Assembly: GCA_035553515.1 (NCBI GenBank)
Contig: DATNDG010000188.1
Span: 1-13,564, forward strand
DNA length: 13,564 bases
Reading direction: 5' to 3'
Source: DAHUYF01 sp035553515
Lineage (GTDB): Bacteria > Pseudomonadota > Alphaproteobacteria > ATCC43930 > CGMCC-115725
The notes under the pieces are model-generated. The model saw nothing but the letters and a program-made list of their open reading frames with translations, was not told the DNA's origin and did not search any database. Positions 6,270 to 12,934 of this stretch are shown piece by piece (the stretch's first letter is position 1; each line of letters opens with the position of its first letter). Position numbers and translations under genes: made by a program.

Positions 6270-7588
6270 GCGCTCACCTCGCCCGAGAGGCTGTTGGCGA
6301 GCGCCGCAGTGATCCGCACCGGCAGCGTCTCGCCGATGAGGCGCCTGGGCGCCGTCGCATGGACCGGCTGCAGATAGGGCGTGCGGCCGACGAGCTGCCC
6401 CTCATGCCGTCCCGTTTTCTCGAACAGCACCGGCATCTCGCGCCCGACCGCGGCGGCGTTGAAGCTGCGCTGCTGCTCGGCAATGAGCGCCTGAAGCTCG
6501 GCCAGGCGCTCGGACTTGACCCGCTCCGGCACCTGCTGCGGCAGGCCCGCCGCCGGTGTTCCCGGACGCGGGCTGTATTTGAACGAGAAGGCCTGGGCGA
6601 AGCCGATCTCGCGGATGAGCGCCAGCGTGGCGGCGAAATCGGCGTCGCTCTCGCCGGGAAATCCGACGATGAAATCGGAGGAGAAAGCGATGTCCGGCCG
6701 CGCCTGCCGCAACCGGACGATGATGCGGCGATAGGCGTTGGCGTCATGGCGGCGGTTCATCGCCGCCAGCACCTTGTCCGAGCCCGACTGGACCGGCAGG
6801 TGCAGGAAGGGCATGAGTGTCGCGAGATCGCGATGCGCGGCGATGAGCCCGTCATCGACGTCGAGCGGGTGCGAGGTCGTATAGCGCAGCCGCTTCAGCC
6901 CCTCGATCTGGCCGAGCGCGCGCAGCAGCGCGCCGAACCCGGCGCCGTCGGCGCCGTGCCAGCCATTGACGTTCTGGCCGAGCAGCGTGATCTCGCGCGC
7001 CCCATGGGCGACGAGGCGGCGCGCCTCGGCGAGGATCGCGGCGGAGGGGCGCGACGCCTCCGCGCCGCGCGTATAGGGCACGACGCAGAAGCTGCAGAAT
7101 TTGTCGCAGCCTTCCTGGACCGCGAGGAAGGCGGAGACCCCCGGCTCGGCCGAGCCTTCCGGCAGGAAGTCGAATTTCGCTTCGGCGGGGAACTCGGTGT
7201 CCAGCACATGGCCGCCGGCGCGCGCCACCTGCGCCACCATCTCCGGCAGGCGATGATAGGTCTGCGGGCCCAGCACGATGTCGACAAAGGGCGCGCGCGC
7301 CAGGATCTCCGCGCCTTCGGCCTGCGCCACGCAGCCCGCGACCGCCAGCAGCATCGCCTCGCCGCGCTCGCGCTTCTCCGCCTTGAGCGGACGCAGCCTG
7401 CCCAGCTCGGAGAACACCTTCTCCGCCGCCTTCTCGCGGATGTGGCAGGTGTTGAGGATCACCATGTCGGCGTCCTCGGCACTTTCGGCCGGCGCGTAGC
7501 CGAGCGGCGCCAGCACATCGGCCATGCGCGCCGAATCATAGACGTTCATCTGGCAGCCATAGGTCTTGATATAGAGCTTCTTCGCCAA
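6266..7588 (-). CDS. miaB: tRNA-2-methylthio-N6-isopentenyladenosine synthase (MiaB)
   Basis: A radical-SAM methylthiotransferase that converts i6A37 to ms2i6A37 in tRNAs reading codons that start with U. It has 440 residues in the standard order: UPF0004 domain with cluster cysteines Cys12, Cys48 and Cys86, radical-SAM domain with the CxxxCxxC motif Cys161, Cys165, Cys168, and a C-terminal TRAM domain (about 370-435). The start is TTG at 7588-7586: the only upstream codons before the in-frame TAA (shared with the plsC stop) are ACG GAG CGT AGG CGC, so no ATG or GTG is available, and the MAKKLYIKTYGCQMN start is typical. It lies 15 nt after plsC and overlaps phoH by ATGA. It needs Fe-S clusters and SAM; nfu and metK are both in the window. 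Confidence 0.97.
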   Translation of the reverse strand: MAKKLYIKTYGCQMNVYDSARMADVLAPLGYAPAESAEDADMVILNTCHIREKAAEKVFSELGRLRPLKAEKRERGEAMLLAVAGCVAQAEGAEILARAPFVDIVLGPQTYHRLPEMVAQVARAGGHVLDTEFPAEAKFDFLPEGSAEPGVSAFLAVQEGCDKFCSFCVVPYTRGAEASRPSAAILAEARRLVAHGAREITLLGQNVNGWHGADGAGFGALLRALGQIEGLKRLRYTTSHPLDVDDGLIAAHRDLATLMPFLHLPVQSGSDKVLAAMNRRHDANAYRRIIVRLRQARPDIAFSSDFIVGFPGESDADFAATLALIREIGFAQAFSFKYSPRPGTPAAGLPQQVPERVKSERLAELQALIAEQQRSFNAAAVGREMPVLFEKTGRHEGQLVGRTPYLQPVHATAPRRLIGETLPVRITAALANSLSGEVSA

Positions 7589-7603
7589 GCGCCTACGCTC
7601 CGT

Positions 7604-8431
7604 TTACTGCGCCGCCACTTGCGCCGCGGCCGGCCGCGGCGCGGGCCAGGCCTGCGGCCGCCCGGCGACGGCGCTGGCGACGCCTGCCGCAACCACTCGG
7701 TAGCAATGCTCGGCCAGCGCTTTGCGCGAACCGAAATCGGCAAGGCTCACCGGGGGATGGAATGTCACCTCGACCCCGACCCGGCCCAGCCCGAGCATGG
7801 TCCAGAGATGGGGCACGAATTCCATGTCGCCATACCAGGCGACGAAAGGCCGGTAGAAGCGGCCGAGTGGCATGCCATCGAGCCGTACGTAAGCGATCGA
7901 GACCGGCTGCACGGCGAGCGGTCCGTTGGGCCCGACATAGTCGGCGACGCTGAAGAGGGCGCTCTTGAAGGGCAGTGCGCGGTTGCCGTCGCCGGTCGTG
8001 CCTTCGGGAAAGAGGACGAGATTGTCGCTCCGGTCGAGCCGGTCGCGAATGGCGTTGCGCTGGTGATGCGTGCTGCTCACCCGGCGATCGACGAAGACGG
8101 TGCGCTGCAGCTTGGCGAGCCAGCCGATGAGCGGCCAGCGCGCGACATCGGCCTTGGAGATGAAGGACGCCTCGAGCAGCGATCCCAGAATCTCGATGTC
8201 GAGGAAGGAGATGTGGTTGGCGACGAAGAGCGTCGGCTGGCGCAGCAAGCGATCGCCGGCGACCTCGATGCGGAGTCCCAGGAGCCGCGTCGTCCAGCTG
8301 TGGTAGAGCCGCGGCAGCCGCGCGGCGAGCGGGCTCCTCATCATCAGCAGTGCCGCCTGCACCGGCATCAAGGGCAGGGTCACGGCAAGATAGAGGGCAA
8401 GCCGGACCACGCGAAGCACGGTGGCGCTCAT
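7604..8431 (-). CDS. 1-acyl-sn-glycerol-3-phosphate acyltransferase family protein (PlsC/OlsA)
   Basis: A membrane-associated acyltransferase of 275 residues. A hydrophobic N-terminal segment (about 7-31) anchors it. The catalytic NHxxxxD motif is NHISFLD at 72-78, and the second conserved block is FPEGTTGDG at 141-149. Because olsB lies directly upstream with an ATGA overlap, the likely substrate is lyso-ornithine lipid, making this OlsA, which completes ornithine lipid by O-acylation. A general PlsC role in phosphatidic acid synthesis, or both roles, cannot be excluded from sequence. The alanine/proline-rich C-terminus (about 253-275) is probably disordered. Confidence 0.88.
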   Translation of the reverse strand: MSATVLRVVRLALYLAVTLPLMPVQAALLMMRSPLAARLPRLYHSWTTRLLGLRIEVAGDRLLRQPTLFVANHISFLDIEILGSLLEASFISKADVARWPLIGWLAKLQRTVFVDRRVSSTHHQRNAIRDRLDRSDNLVLFPEGTTGDGNRALPFKSALFSVADYVGPNGPLAVQPVSIAYVRLDGMPLGRFYRPFVAWYGDMEFVPHLWTMLGLGRVGVEVTFHPPVSLADFGSRKALAEHCYRVVAAGVASAVAGRPQAWPAPRPAAAQVAAQ

Positions 8432-9297
8432 GCGTTGGCGCCGCCGTCCCGCGCCTGGCGCTCGTAATGCCGATAATACTTATCGGTGACCAGGTCGGTC
8501 TTCACCACGATGCAGACATCCGTGGTGTTGAACTGGTGATCGATCACCGCGCCGTCGCCGACGAAGCCGCCGAGGCGCAGGTAGCCCTTGAGCAGCGGCG
8601 GCAGCTCGGCCAGCGCCCGCGCCGGATCGATTGCCTCGGCGGCGAGCCGGCGCATATCGACATAGCGCTCCGGCAGCGCGCGCGGTCTGATCTCCGCGGG
8701 CGCCAGGTGGTGGTGATAGAGATAAGAGAGCGGCAGCGCGAGCGCGTCGGGATCGGTGCCCGGCAGGCTGGCGCAGCCGAACATCAGCGCGATGTCGTAG
8801 TGGAAGACATAGGAGGCGATGCCGCGCCAGAGCAGCTGCATGGTCGGCCGGTTGCGCGCCGAGGCGTCGACGCAGGAGCGGCCGAGCTCGAGGATTTCGC
8901 CGGGATATGCCGCGATCTTGCCGATGTCGTATTCCGCCGCCGAATAGAAGCGGCCATGCCGCTGCGCCGCCGGCCGGCGGATCAGGCGGTAGGTGCCGAC
9001 CACCGCCTCGGCGCCGCTGCCGCGCGCATGGTCGATAACCAGCAGGTGATCGCAGACCCCGTCGAAGTTGTCGAAGTCGCGGCCGAGCCGCGCCATCTCC
9101 GACGTGGGTCGGGCGCCCATCTCCTCGTAGAAGACGCGGTAGCGCAGCGTCTGCGCCGCGTCGACGTCGCCCAGCGTCTCGGCGAGCCGCACCTGCAGCT
9201 TGCCCGAGCGCACATCGACGACCGACGCCGGCTCCGATGGGACGAAGAGCGGGGGCTGGGGCTGCGGCTGGGGCAAGGGAGCGCTGCCGGCGGTCAC
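8428..9297 (-). CDS. olsB: L-ornithine N-alpha-acyltransferase, GNAT-like (OlsB)
   Basis: Predicted to transfer a 3-hydroxyacyl chain from acyl carrier protein to ornithine, giving lyso-ornithine lipid, a precursor of a phosphorus-free membrane lipid. The 289-residue protein matches rhizobial OlsB along its length: LRYRVFYEEMGA at 51-62, DFDNFDGVCDHLLVID at 74-89, VVGTYRLIRR, FYSAAEYDI, LELGRSCVD, LLWRGIASY, MFGCASLPG, and LLKGYLRLGGFVGDGAVID near the C-terminus. The first 25 residues are proline/glutamine-rich (PQPQPQPP) and probably flexible. It starts with GTG at 9297 in a GTGA overlap with the fur stop. The ATGA overlap with the downstream acyltransferase supports a two-step ornithine lipid pathway. 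Confidence 0.9.
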   Translation of the reverse strand: MTAGSAPLPQPQPQPPLFVPSEPASVVDVRSGKLQVRLAETLGDVDAAQTLRYRVFYEEMGARPTSEMARLGRDFDNFDGVCDHLLVIDHARGSGAEAVVGTYRLIRRPAAQRHGRFYSAAEYDIGKIAAYPGEILELGRSCVDASARNRPTMQLLWRGIASYVFHYDIALMFGCASLPGTDPDALALPLSYLYHHHLAPAEIRPRALPERYVDMRRLAAEAIDPARALAELPPLLKGYLRLGGFVGDGAVIDHQFNTTDVCIVVKTDLVTDKYYRHYERQARDGGANA

Positions 9298-9740
9298 TTG
9301 CGCTCGGACTTGCCGCCGACCGGCACGGCGAACAGCTCAAGGCGATGACCGACGAGCTTGTAACCGAGCGCCTCCGCCACGTGCCGCTGCAGCTTCTCGA
9401 TATCCTCATTGCGGAACTCGATGACCCGCCCGCTCTGAACGTCGATCAGGTGGTCGTGATGGTCGGAGGTCGCCTCCTCGTAGCGCGCGCGCCCGTCGCC
9501 GAAATCGTGGCGGGCCAGGATGTTCGCCTCCTCGAAAAGGCGGACGGTGCGGTAGACCGTGGCGATGCTGATCTTGGGGTCGATCTCGGTCGCCCGCCGA
9601 TGGACGGCTTCGACATCGGGGTGGTCGGCGGAATCGGAGAGAACCCGGGCGATCACGCGGCGCTGCTCGGTCATCTTCAGCCCCTTGTCGAGGCATAGCT
9701 GCTCAAGCCGGGAGATCATTCCCACCTGCACTTGCGCCAT
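9294..9740 (-). CDS. Fur-family metalloregulator (Fur/Mur type)
   Basis: A 148-residue metal-responsive transcription factor. Residues 10-85 form the winged-helix DNA-binding domain with the recognition helix SIATVYRTVRLFEEANI at 58-74; about 90-148 is the dimerisation domain. HHDHLIDVQSGRVIEF at 94-109 contains likely metal ligands His95, His97 and Glu108. The CxxC pair that E. coli Fur carries after this motif is missing (VQSG instead), as in alphaproteobacterial Fur/Mur proteins. It lacks the extended histidine motif of Irr. Members of this group sense Mn2+ or Fe2+, so whether this is Mur or Fur cannot be settled here. It heads the operon reaching lnt. The ATG at 9740 has AGG five bases upstream. 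Confidence 0.92.
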   Translation of the reverse strand: MAQVQVGMISRLEQLCLDKGLKMTEQRRVIARVLSDSADHPDVEAVHRRATEIDPKISIATVYRTVRLFEEANILARHDFGDGRARYEEATSDHHDHLIDVQSGRVIEFRNEDIEKLQRHVAEALGYKLVGHRLELFAVPVGGKSERK

Positions 9741-9754
9741 TGCGCCTGCGAAAC

Positions 9755-9795
9755 AGTATACCCCAACGGCGGGGGCGAGCCTATAGGCCCGGCCC
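9755..9795 (-). promoter_or_regulatory. mucR-fur intergenic: hairpin and weak -10 element
   Basis: The 66-bp gap contains GCCTATAGGC, a perfect 10-bp palindrome at 9779-9788, flanked by GGGC (9773-9776) and GCCC (9792-9795) that can extend the stem. Next to it is a -10-like TATACT at 9760-9755 on the minus strand. No -35 match stands at 16-18 bp and the implied leader would be only about 8 nt, so a separate fur promoter is doubtful. The palindrome could be an attenuating hairpin or a regulator site. No canonical AT-rich Fur box is visible. Confidence 0.25.
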
Positions 9796-9806
9796 CGGAA
9801 CGCGGA

Positions 9807-10226
9807 TTAGGCGGCGCTGCTGCGCCGGCCGCGCGTCCCCAGTCCGATCTCCTTGGCGAGCTTGCTGCGCTGACGGGCATAGTTGGGCGCGACCATCGGA
9901 TAGTCGGGCGGCAGGCTCCAGCGCTCGCGATACTCGTCCGGTGACATGTTGTAAGCGGTTTTCAGGTGCCGCTTCAGCATCTTGAGCTTCTTGCCGTCTT
10001 CGAGACAGATGATGTAATCGGGATGCACCGAGCGCTTGACGCTGACCGCCGGTTGCGGCCGCTCGACCGTGGCGACCGGCGCTTTGCCGATGCCGGCGAG
10101 CGATTGGTAAACCTGATTGATGAGCTGCGGCAGATCGCCGACCGCGACGGTATTGTTTGAAACATGGGCGGCGACGATTTCCGTCGTCAATGCGAGCAGA
10201 TCGTTAGAATTGGCCGCGTCAGTCAT
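9807..10226 (-). CDS. mucR: MucR/Ros-family transcriptional regulator
   Basis: A 139-residue DNA-binding protein of the alphaproteobacterial MucR/Ros family, usually a global repressor of surface, motility and cell-cycle genes that binds AT-rich DNA with little strict consensus. The N-terminal part (about 5-45) is likely the oligomerisation region. The domain DYIICLEDGKKLKMLKRHLKTAYNM covers 70-94, followed by the conserved EEYR/W-type stretch DEYRERWSLPPDYPMVAPNYARQRSKLAKEIGLG. Zinc ligands are incomplete: Cys74, Asp77 and His87 are present, but the last histidine is Ala91. ATG 10226 is preferred to ATG 10247 because AAAGGA lies about ten bases before it and family proteins usually start MTD; the longer start has no ribosome-binding site. 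Confidence 0.9.
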   Translation of the reverse strand: MTDAANSNDLLALTTEIVAAHVSNNTVAVGDLPQLINQVYQSLAGIGKAPVATVERPQPAVSVKRSVHPDYIICLEDGKKLKMLKRHLKTAYNMSPDEYRERWSLPPDYPMVAPNYARQRSKLAKEIGLGTRGRRSSAA

Positions 10227-10258
10227 TTCCGATAATTCCTTTAGCATACCGAATCATC

Positions 10259-10287
10259 GATATATGGACTTCGCTGCCGGGAAGCAA
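10259..10287 (-). promoter_or_regulatory. Candidate mucR promoter
   Basis: TTGCTT (10287-10282) and TATATC (10264-10259) on the minus strand are spaced by 17 bp. Transcription would begin near 10252, just upstream of the longer possible ATG at 10247. The region around 10227-10330 is more AT-rich than its surroundings, which suits MucR autorepression, but no site can be assigned by eye. Confidence 0.45.
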
Positions 10288-10370
10288 TGAGTAAATAGGC
10301 CGCGAGCATTGATTTTTTCGCGTGAAGGATGCGGCGCGCACCAAATGTTCGGTTCTCTCGGCGGATCGCT

Positions 10371-10463
10371 TTGCCGACTTGCCCGAAGGGGTGGGCCCAA
10401 AGTCGACCACCAGTGATTCGTTGGCGTCGGCAAGTCGCCGCGGGCCTCAGCCCGGATTTCCGG
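10371..10463 (-). other. rimI downstream region with inverted repeats
   Basis: Just after the rimI stop are two overlapping small hairpins: CCGGA-TT-TCCGG at 10452-10463 and CGGGC-CTCA-GCCCG at 10441-10454. They share bases 10452-10454, so only one can form at a time. A longer-range 9-bp inverted repeat, CGACTTGCC (10375-10383) and GGCAAGTCG (10429-10437), brackets 45 bases. No U-run follows. Together they may slow or end transcription from rimI before the mucR promoter, but this is inference. Confidence 0.3.
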
Positions 10464-10464
10464 A

Positions 10465-10929
10465 CTAGGGCAGCAGCGGCCGGCGGAAGAGCAGCGCGTC
10501 GACCGAGCCGCTGCCGCGGCGCTGGTAATAGCCGCGCCGCCTTCCCTGCGGCGCGAAGCCGCAGCTTTCGTAGAGCTCGCGCGCCGGCGCATTGTCGGCG
10601 GCGACTTCGAGGCCGATGCTGCGCGCGCCTCCCCGCCAGGCCCGTTCGAAGAGATCGGCCAGCAGGGCGCGGCCGATCCCCTGGCGCCGGCAATCGGGCG
10701 TCACCGCCAGGGTGAGGATTTCGGCATCGGCGGCGAGGATCAGATCCATGATCAGGCCGAGCGGCCGGCCCTCTTCCGTGTCCTCGACGAGATGGCCGCT
10801 GCCGCCGGCCATGGCCAGCAGCTCGCCAAGCGCCTTCTCGTCCCAGCTATCCTCCGGGAAGCAGAGCGCGTGGAGCCGTGCCACGGCGGGCAGATCGGCG
10901 GCTTCCACCGGGCGCAGTCGGCGGCTCAT
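10465..10929 (-). CDS. rimI: Ribosomal protein bS18 alanine N-acetyltransferase (RimI)
   Basis: A GNAT-fold N-acetyltransferase of 154 residues that in E. coli acetylates the N-terminal alanine of ribosomal protein bS18; related proteins can have wider substrates. The acetyl-CoA pyrophosphate-binding motif is CRRQGIGRALL at 80-90 (Q-x-x-G-x-G type). LEVAADNAPARELYESCGF at 107-125 matches the RimI motif B, with Glu108 and Tyr120 as likely catalytic residues, followed by GRRRGYYQR and a DALLF end. The start at 10929 overlaps the tsaB stop codon (ATGA). The longer open frame upstream lies antiphase within tsaB and is arginine/alanine-rich shadow sequence. A tsaB-rimI pair is common in bacteria. 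Confidence 0.93.
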   Translation of the reverse strand: MSRRLRPVEAADLPAVARLHALCFPEDSWDEKALGELLAMAGGSGHLVEDTEEGRPLGLIMDLILAADAEILTLAVTPDCRRQGIGRALLADLFERAWRGGARSIGLEVAADNAPARELYESCGFAPQGRRRGYYQRRGSGSVDALLFRRPLLP

Positions 10930-11609
10930 TTGAGCCGCCCGCCGCGCCGCGGCAGCGTCGTGTCGGGCGGCCTCAGATAGAGCGGCCGCGGCAGGGGCGG
11001 GCGCATGCCGGGGCGCCATTGCGCCTCGGCGAGGCGCGCGACATCGGCGGCATCGGCGAGCCCGGACCCGTCGGCGAGCTCGATCTCGCCGCGCCCCTCG
11101 ATGAGCCGTGCCAGCGCCGGCGCGGCATCGCCCGCCAGCAGCACGCGTCCGGGCGGCAGCCATTGGGCGACCGCCTCGGGCGCCACCAGCGCGCCCTCGC
11201 CCTCGGCTGCGTCGTCGCGGAAGCATTGCAGGTAGAACTCGCGCCGCTTGCTGTCGAGGGCAATGACCAGCGGCCGCCCGCGCCGGCGCTCAGCCGGCAG
11301 CGCGGCGGCGACCGCGGCAAAGCTGGTGATGCCCAGCACCGGCACGCCGCTCGCCAGCGCCAGGCCGCGCGTCGCGGCAAGCGCGATGCGCAGGCCGGTG
11401 AAGGCGCCGGGGCCGGTGGTGACGGCGATGAGGTCGAGCGCATCGACCGCCATCGAGCCTTCGTCCAGCACCGTGGCGATCATCGGCATCAGCGCCTCGG
11501 CGTGGCCGCGCTCCATGCGCTCGAAGCGCCGCGCGATGAGCGCGCCGTCGCGCCGGAGCGCCGCCGAGCAGGCATGGCCGGCGGTGTCGAAGGCGAGCAC
11601 GCTCACCAT
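10926..11609 (-). CDS. tsaB: tRNA threonylcarbamoyladenosine biosynthesis protein TsaB
   Basis: A 227-residue, ASKHA-fold, non-catalytic partner of TsaD in the complex (with TsaE and TsaC) that makes t6A37 in ANN-decoding tRNAs. Characteristic features are the N-terminal VLAFDTAGHACSAAL at 4-18 and the TGPGAFTGLRIALAATRGLALA block from 65, followed by VPVLGITSFAAVA. Length is normal. The start ATG at 11609 gives the expected N-terminus; upstream is only the 65-bp divergent gap shared with the dipeptidase gene. It is translationally coupled to rimI through an ATGA overlap. Confidence 0.95.
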   Translation of the reverse strand: MVSVLAFDTAGHACSAALRRDGALIARRFERMERGHAEALMPMIATVLDEGSMAVDALDLIAVTTGPGAFTGLRIALAATRGLALASGVPVLGITSFAAVAAALPAERRRGRPLVIALDSKRREFYLQCFRDDAAEGEGALVAPEAVAQWLPPGRVLLAGDAAPALARLIEGRGEIELADGSGLADAADVARLAEAQWRPGMRPPLPRPLYLRPPDTTLPRRGGRLK

Positions 11610-11674
11610 GCTCGCCGCCTGGGGCGCCCTGTGGTAGAAGAGCTGGTCCGTTGCCGAACTTTTTGTCGCCGCGC

Positions 11675-12226
11675 ATGCCGCTCGTCGAGATCACTGCCGC
11701 AAGCCACGACGTTGCCATCGAGCTTGCCTATGCGACGGAGCGCAATCTCACCGGCAAGCCGCTCTATCGCCAGGCCCGCTGCTTTCTTCATCCCGAAGCC
11801 GCGGCGCGGCTCGAGCGCGCGGTGGCGCTCGCGCGCCCGCTCGGGCTCCGGCTCAAGGTCCTCGACGCCTTCCGCCCGTCCGAAGCGCAATGGATGCTGT
11901 GGCAGGCCTGCCCCGATCCCGATTTCCTCGCCGATCCGCGCCAGGGCTCGCCGCATTCGCGGGGTGCGGCGGTCGACGTGACGCTCATGGAGCCGGGCGG
12001 CGCCGAGCTCGACATGGGAACGTCCTTCGACGCCTTCACGCCGCTCTCCTTCCACGCCTCTACCGCAATTCCGGTCGAGGCGCAGCGCAACCGCTTCCTG
12101 CTGCTGGGGCTGATGAGCGCTGCGGGGTGGGATTTCTACGGCAATGAATGGTGGCACTATCAGCTCTTCGATCCTCGCCGCTACCCCTTGCTCTCGGACG
12201 CCGACGCCCCGGCGCCGATGCTGTAG
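11675..12226 (+). CDS. D-alanyl-D-alanine dipeptidase (VanX/DdpX family)
   Basis: A zinc metallopeptidase (M15D) that hydrolyses the D-Ala-D-Ala dipeptide. The 183-residue protein closely resembles E. coli DdpX: ELAYATERNLTGKPLYRQARCFLHPEA at 16-42, DAFRPSEAQ with the transition-state arginine Arg67, zinc ligands His94 and Asp101 in SPHSRGAAVDVTL, catalytic-base Glu158 and zinc ligand His161 in NEWWHY. There is no signal peptide, so it should act in the cytoplasm, probably in recycling cell-wall dipeptide. No vanH, vanA or vanRS is nearby, so a vancomycin-resistance role is not supported. ATG 11675 is chosen by alignment with DdpX; a TTG at 11651 with GAAGAG upstream is a possible earlier start. 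It diverges from tsaB. Confidence 0.93.
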   Translation: MPLVEITAASHDVAIELAYATERNLTGKPLYRQARCFLHPEAAARLERAVALARPLGLRLKVLDAFRPSEAQWMLWQACPDPDFLADPRQGSPHSRGAAVDVTLMEPGGAELDMGTSFDAFTPLSFHASTAIPVEAQRNRFLLLGLMSAAGWDFYGNEWWHYQLFDPRRYPLLSDADAPAPML

Positions 12227-12282
12227 CAGCCGGCCGGACGCAATCCTATAGTGCTCGCGGACGAGAAGGGAGAGCCGCAGCC

Positions 12283-12918
12283 GTGTACGTTCCCGGGCAT
12301 TTCCGCGAAGACCGCGTCGAGGTGCTGCATCAGACGATGCGGCGGATCGCGCTCGGCACCTTGGTGACGACGGGCGCCGAAGGTCCGGAGGCGACGCATG
12401 CGCCGATCCTCATTGATGCCGCGCCCGCGCCTTTCGGCACGCTCACCGGCCATGTCGCGCGCGCCAATCCGCATTGGCGCAATGCCAAATCCGACGCCAA
12501 GGCGCTGGTGATCTTTCTCGGCCCCGAGGGCTACATCTCGCCCGGCTGGTATCCAACCAAGGCCGAGAACGGCAAGGTGGTGCCGACCTGGAACTATGTC
12601 TCGATCCACGCCACGGGAAGGCTGCGCTTCTTCGACGACGCCGAGCGCCTGCGCAGGATCGTCACGCGCCTCACCGAGGTCCATGAGCAGAGCCGCGCCG
12701 AGCCCTGGCATGTGAGCGACGCGCCGGCCGATTACATCGATGCCATGCTGAAGGCGATCGTCGGATTCGAGCTCGTTATCGAGACGCTCGAAGGCAAATG
12801 GAAGATGAGCCAGAACCGTCCAGAGGTTGATCGCGCCGGCGTCGTCGCCGGGCTCACGCGCGAGGGCCGCTCCGCCGAGGTCGCGGCGATCGTCGAAGAG
12901 CGCAGCAAGAAGGGCTGA
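12283..12918 (+). CDS. FMN-binding split-barrel protein, PaiB family
   Basis: A 211-residue protein of the FMN-binding negative transcriptional regulator family (PaiB type). The whole family pattern is visible: MYVPGHFRED at the start, LGTLVTT, THAPILID, GHVARANPHW at 57-66, ALVIFLGPEGYISPGWYPTK at 74-93, PTWNYVSIHATG at 101-112, IVGFELVIETLEGKWKMSQNR at 159-179. B. subtilis PaiB represses sporulation and protease genes, but many homologues may simply be flavin enzymes, and there is no obvious HTH here. The start is GTG at 12283, preceded by AAGGGAGA about ten bases upstream, and gives the canonical N-terminus. It lies 56 bp after the dipeptidase gene on the same strand and is probably co-transcribed. 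TATAGT at 12247-12252 lacks a convincing -35. Confidence 0.9.
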   Translation: MYVPGHFREDRVEVLHQTMRRIALGTLVTTGAEGPEATHAPILIDAAPAPFGTLTGHVARANPHWRNAKSDAKALVIFLGPEGYISPGWYPTKAENGKVVPTWNYVSIHATGRLRFFDDAERLRRIVTRLTEVHEQSRAEPWHVSDAPADYIDAMLKAIVGFELVIETLEGKWKMSQNRPEVDRAGVVAGLTREGRSAEVAAIVEERSKKG

Positions 12919-12934
12919 GTCCTCACTTCGCATT

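Noticed and set aside
6359..8467. Very long plus-strand open frame (702 codons) opposite miaB and plsC
   Set aside because: The opposite strand encodes MiaB and an acyltransferase with complete motifs; the plus-strand translation is low-complexity R/A/E/H-rich shadow sequence.
10219..10410. 63-codon minus-strand frame upstream of and overlapping mucR
   Set aside because: It covers the mucR promoter and ribosome-binding site in another frame, has no recognisable domain and no good ribosome-binding site of its own.
11675..12226. Vancomycin-resistance gene (vanX)
   Set aside because: The catalytic motifs are VanX-like, but no vanH, vanA or vanRS is present, the host is Gram-negative, and the protein matches housekeeping DdpX more closely.
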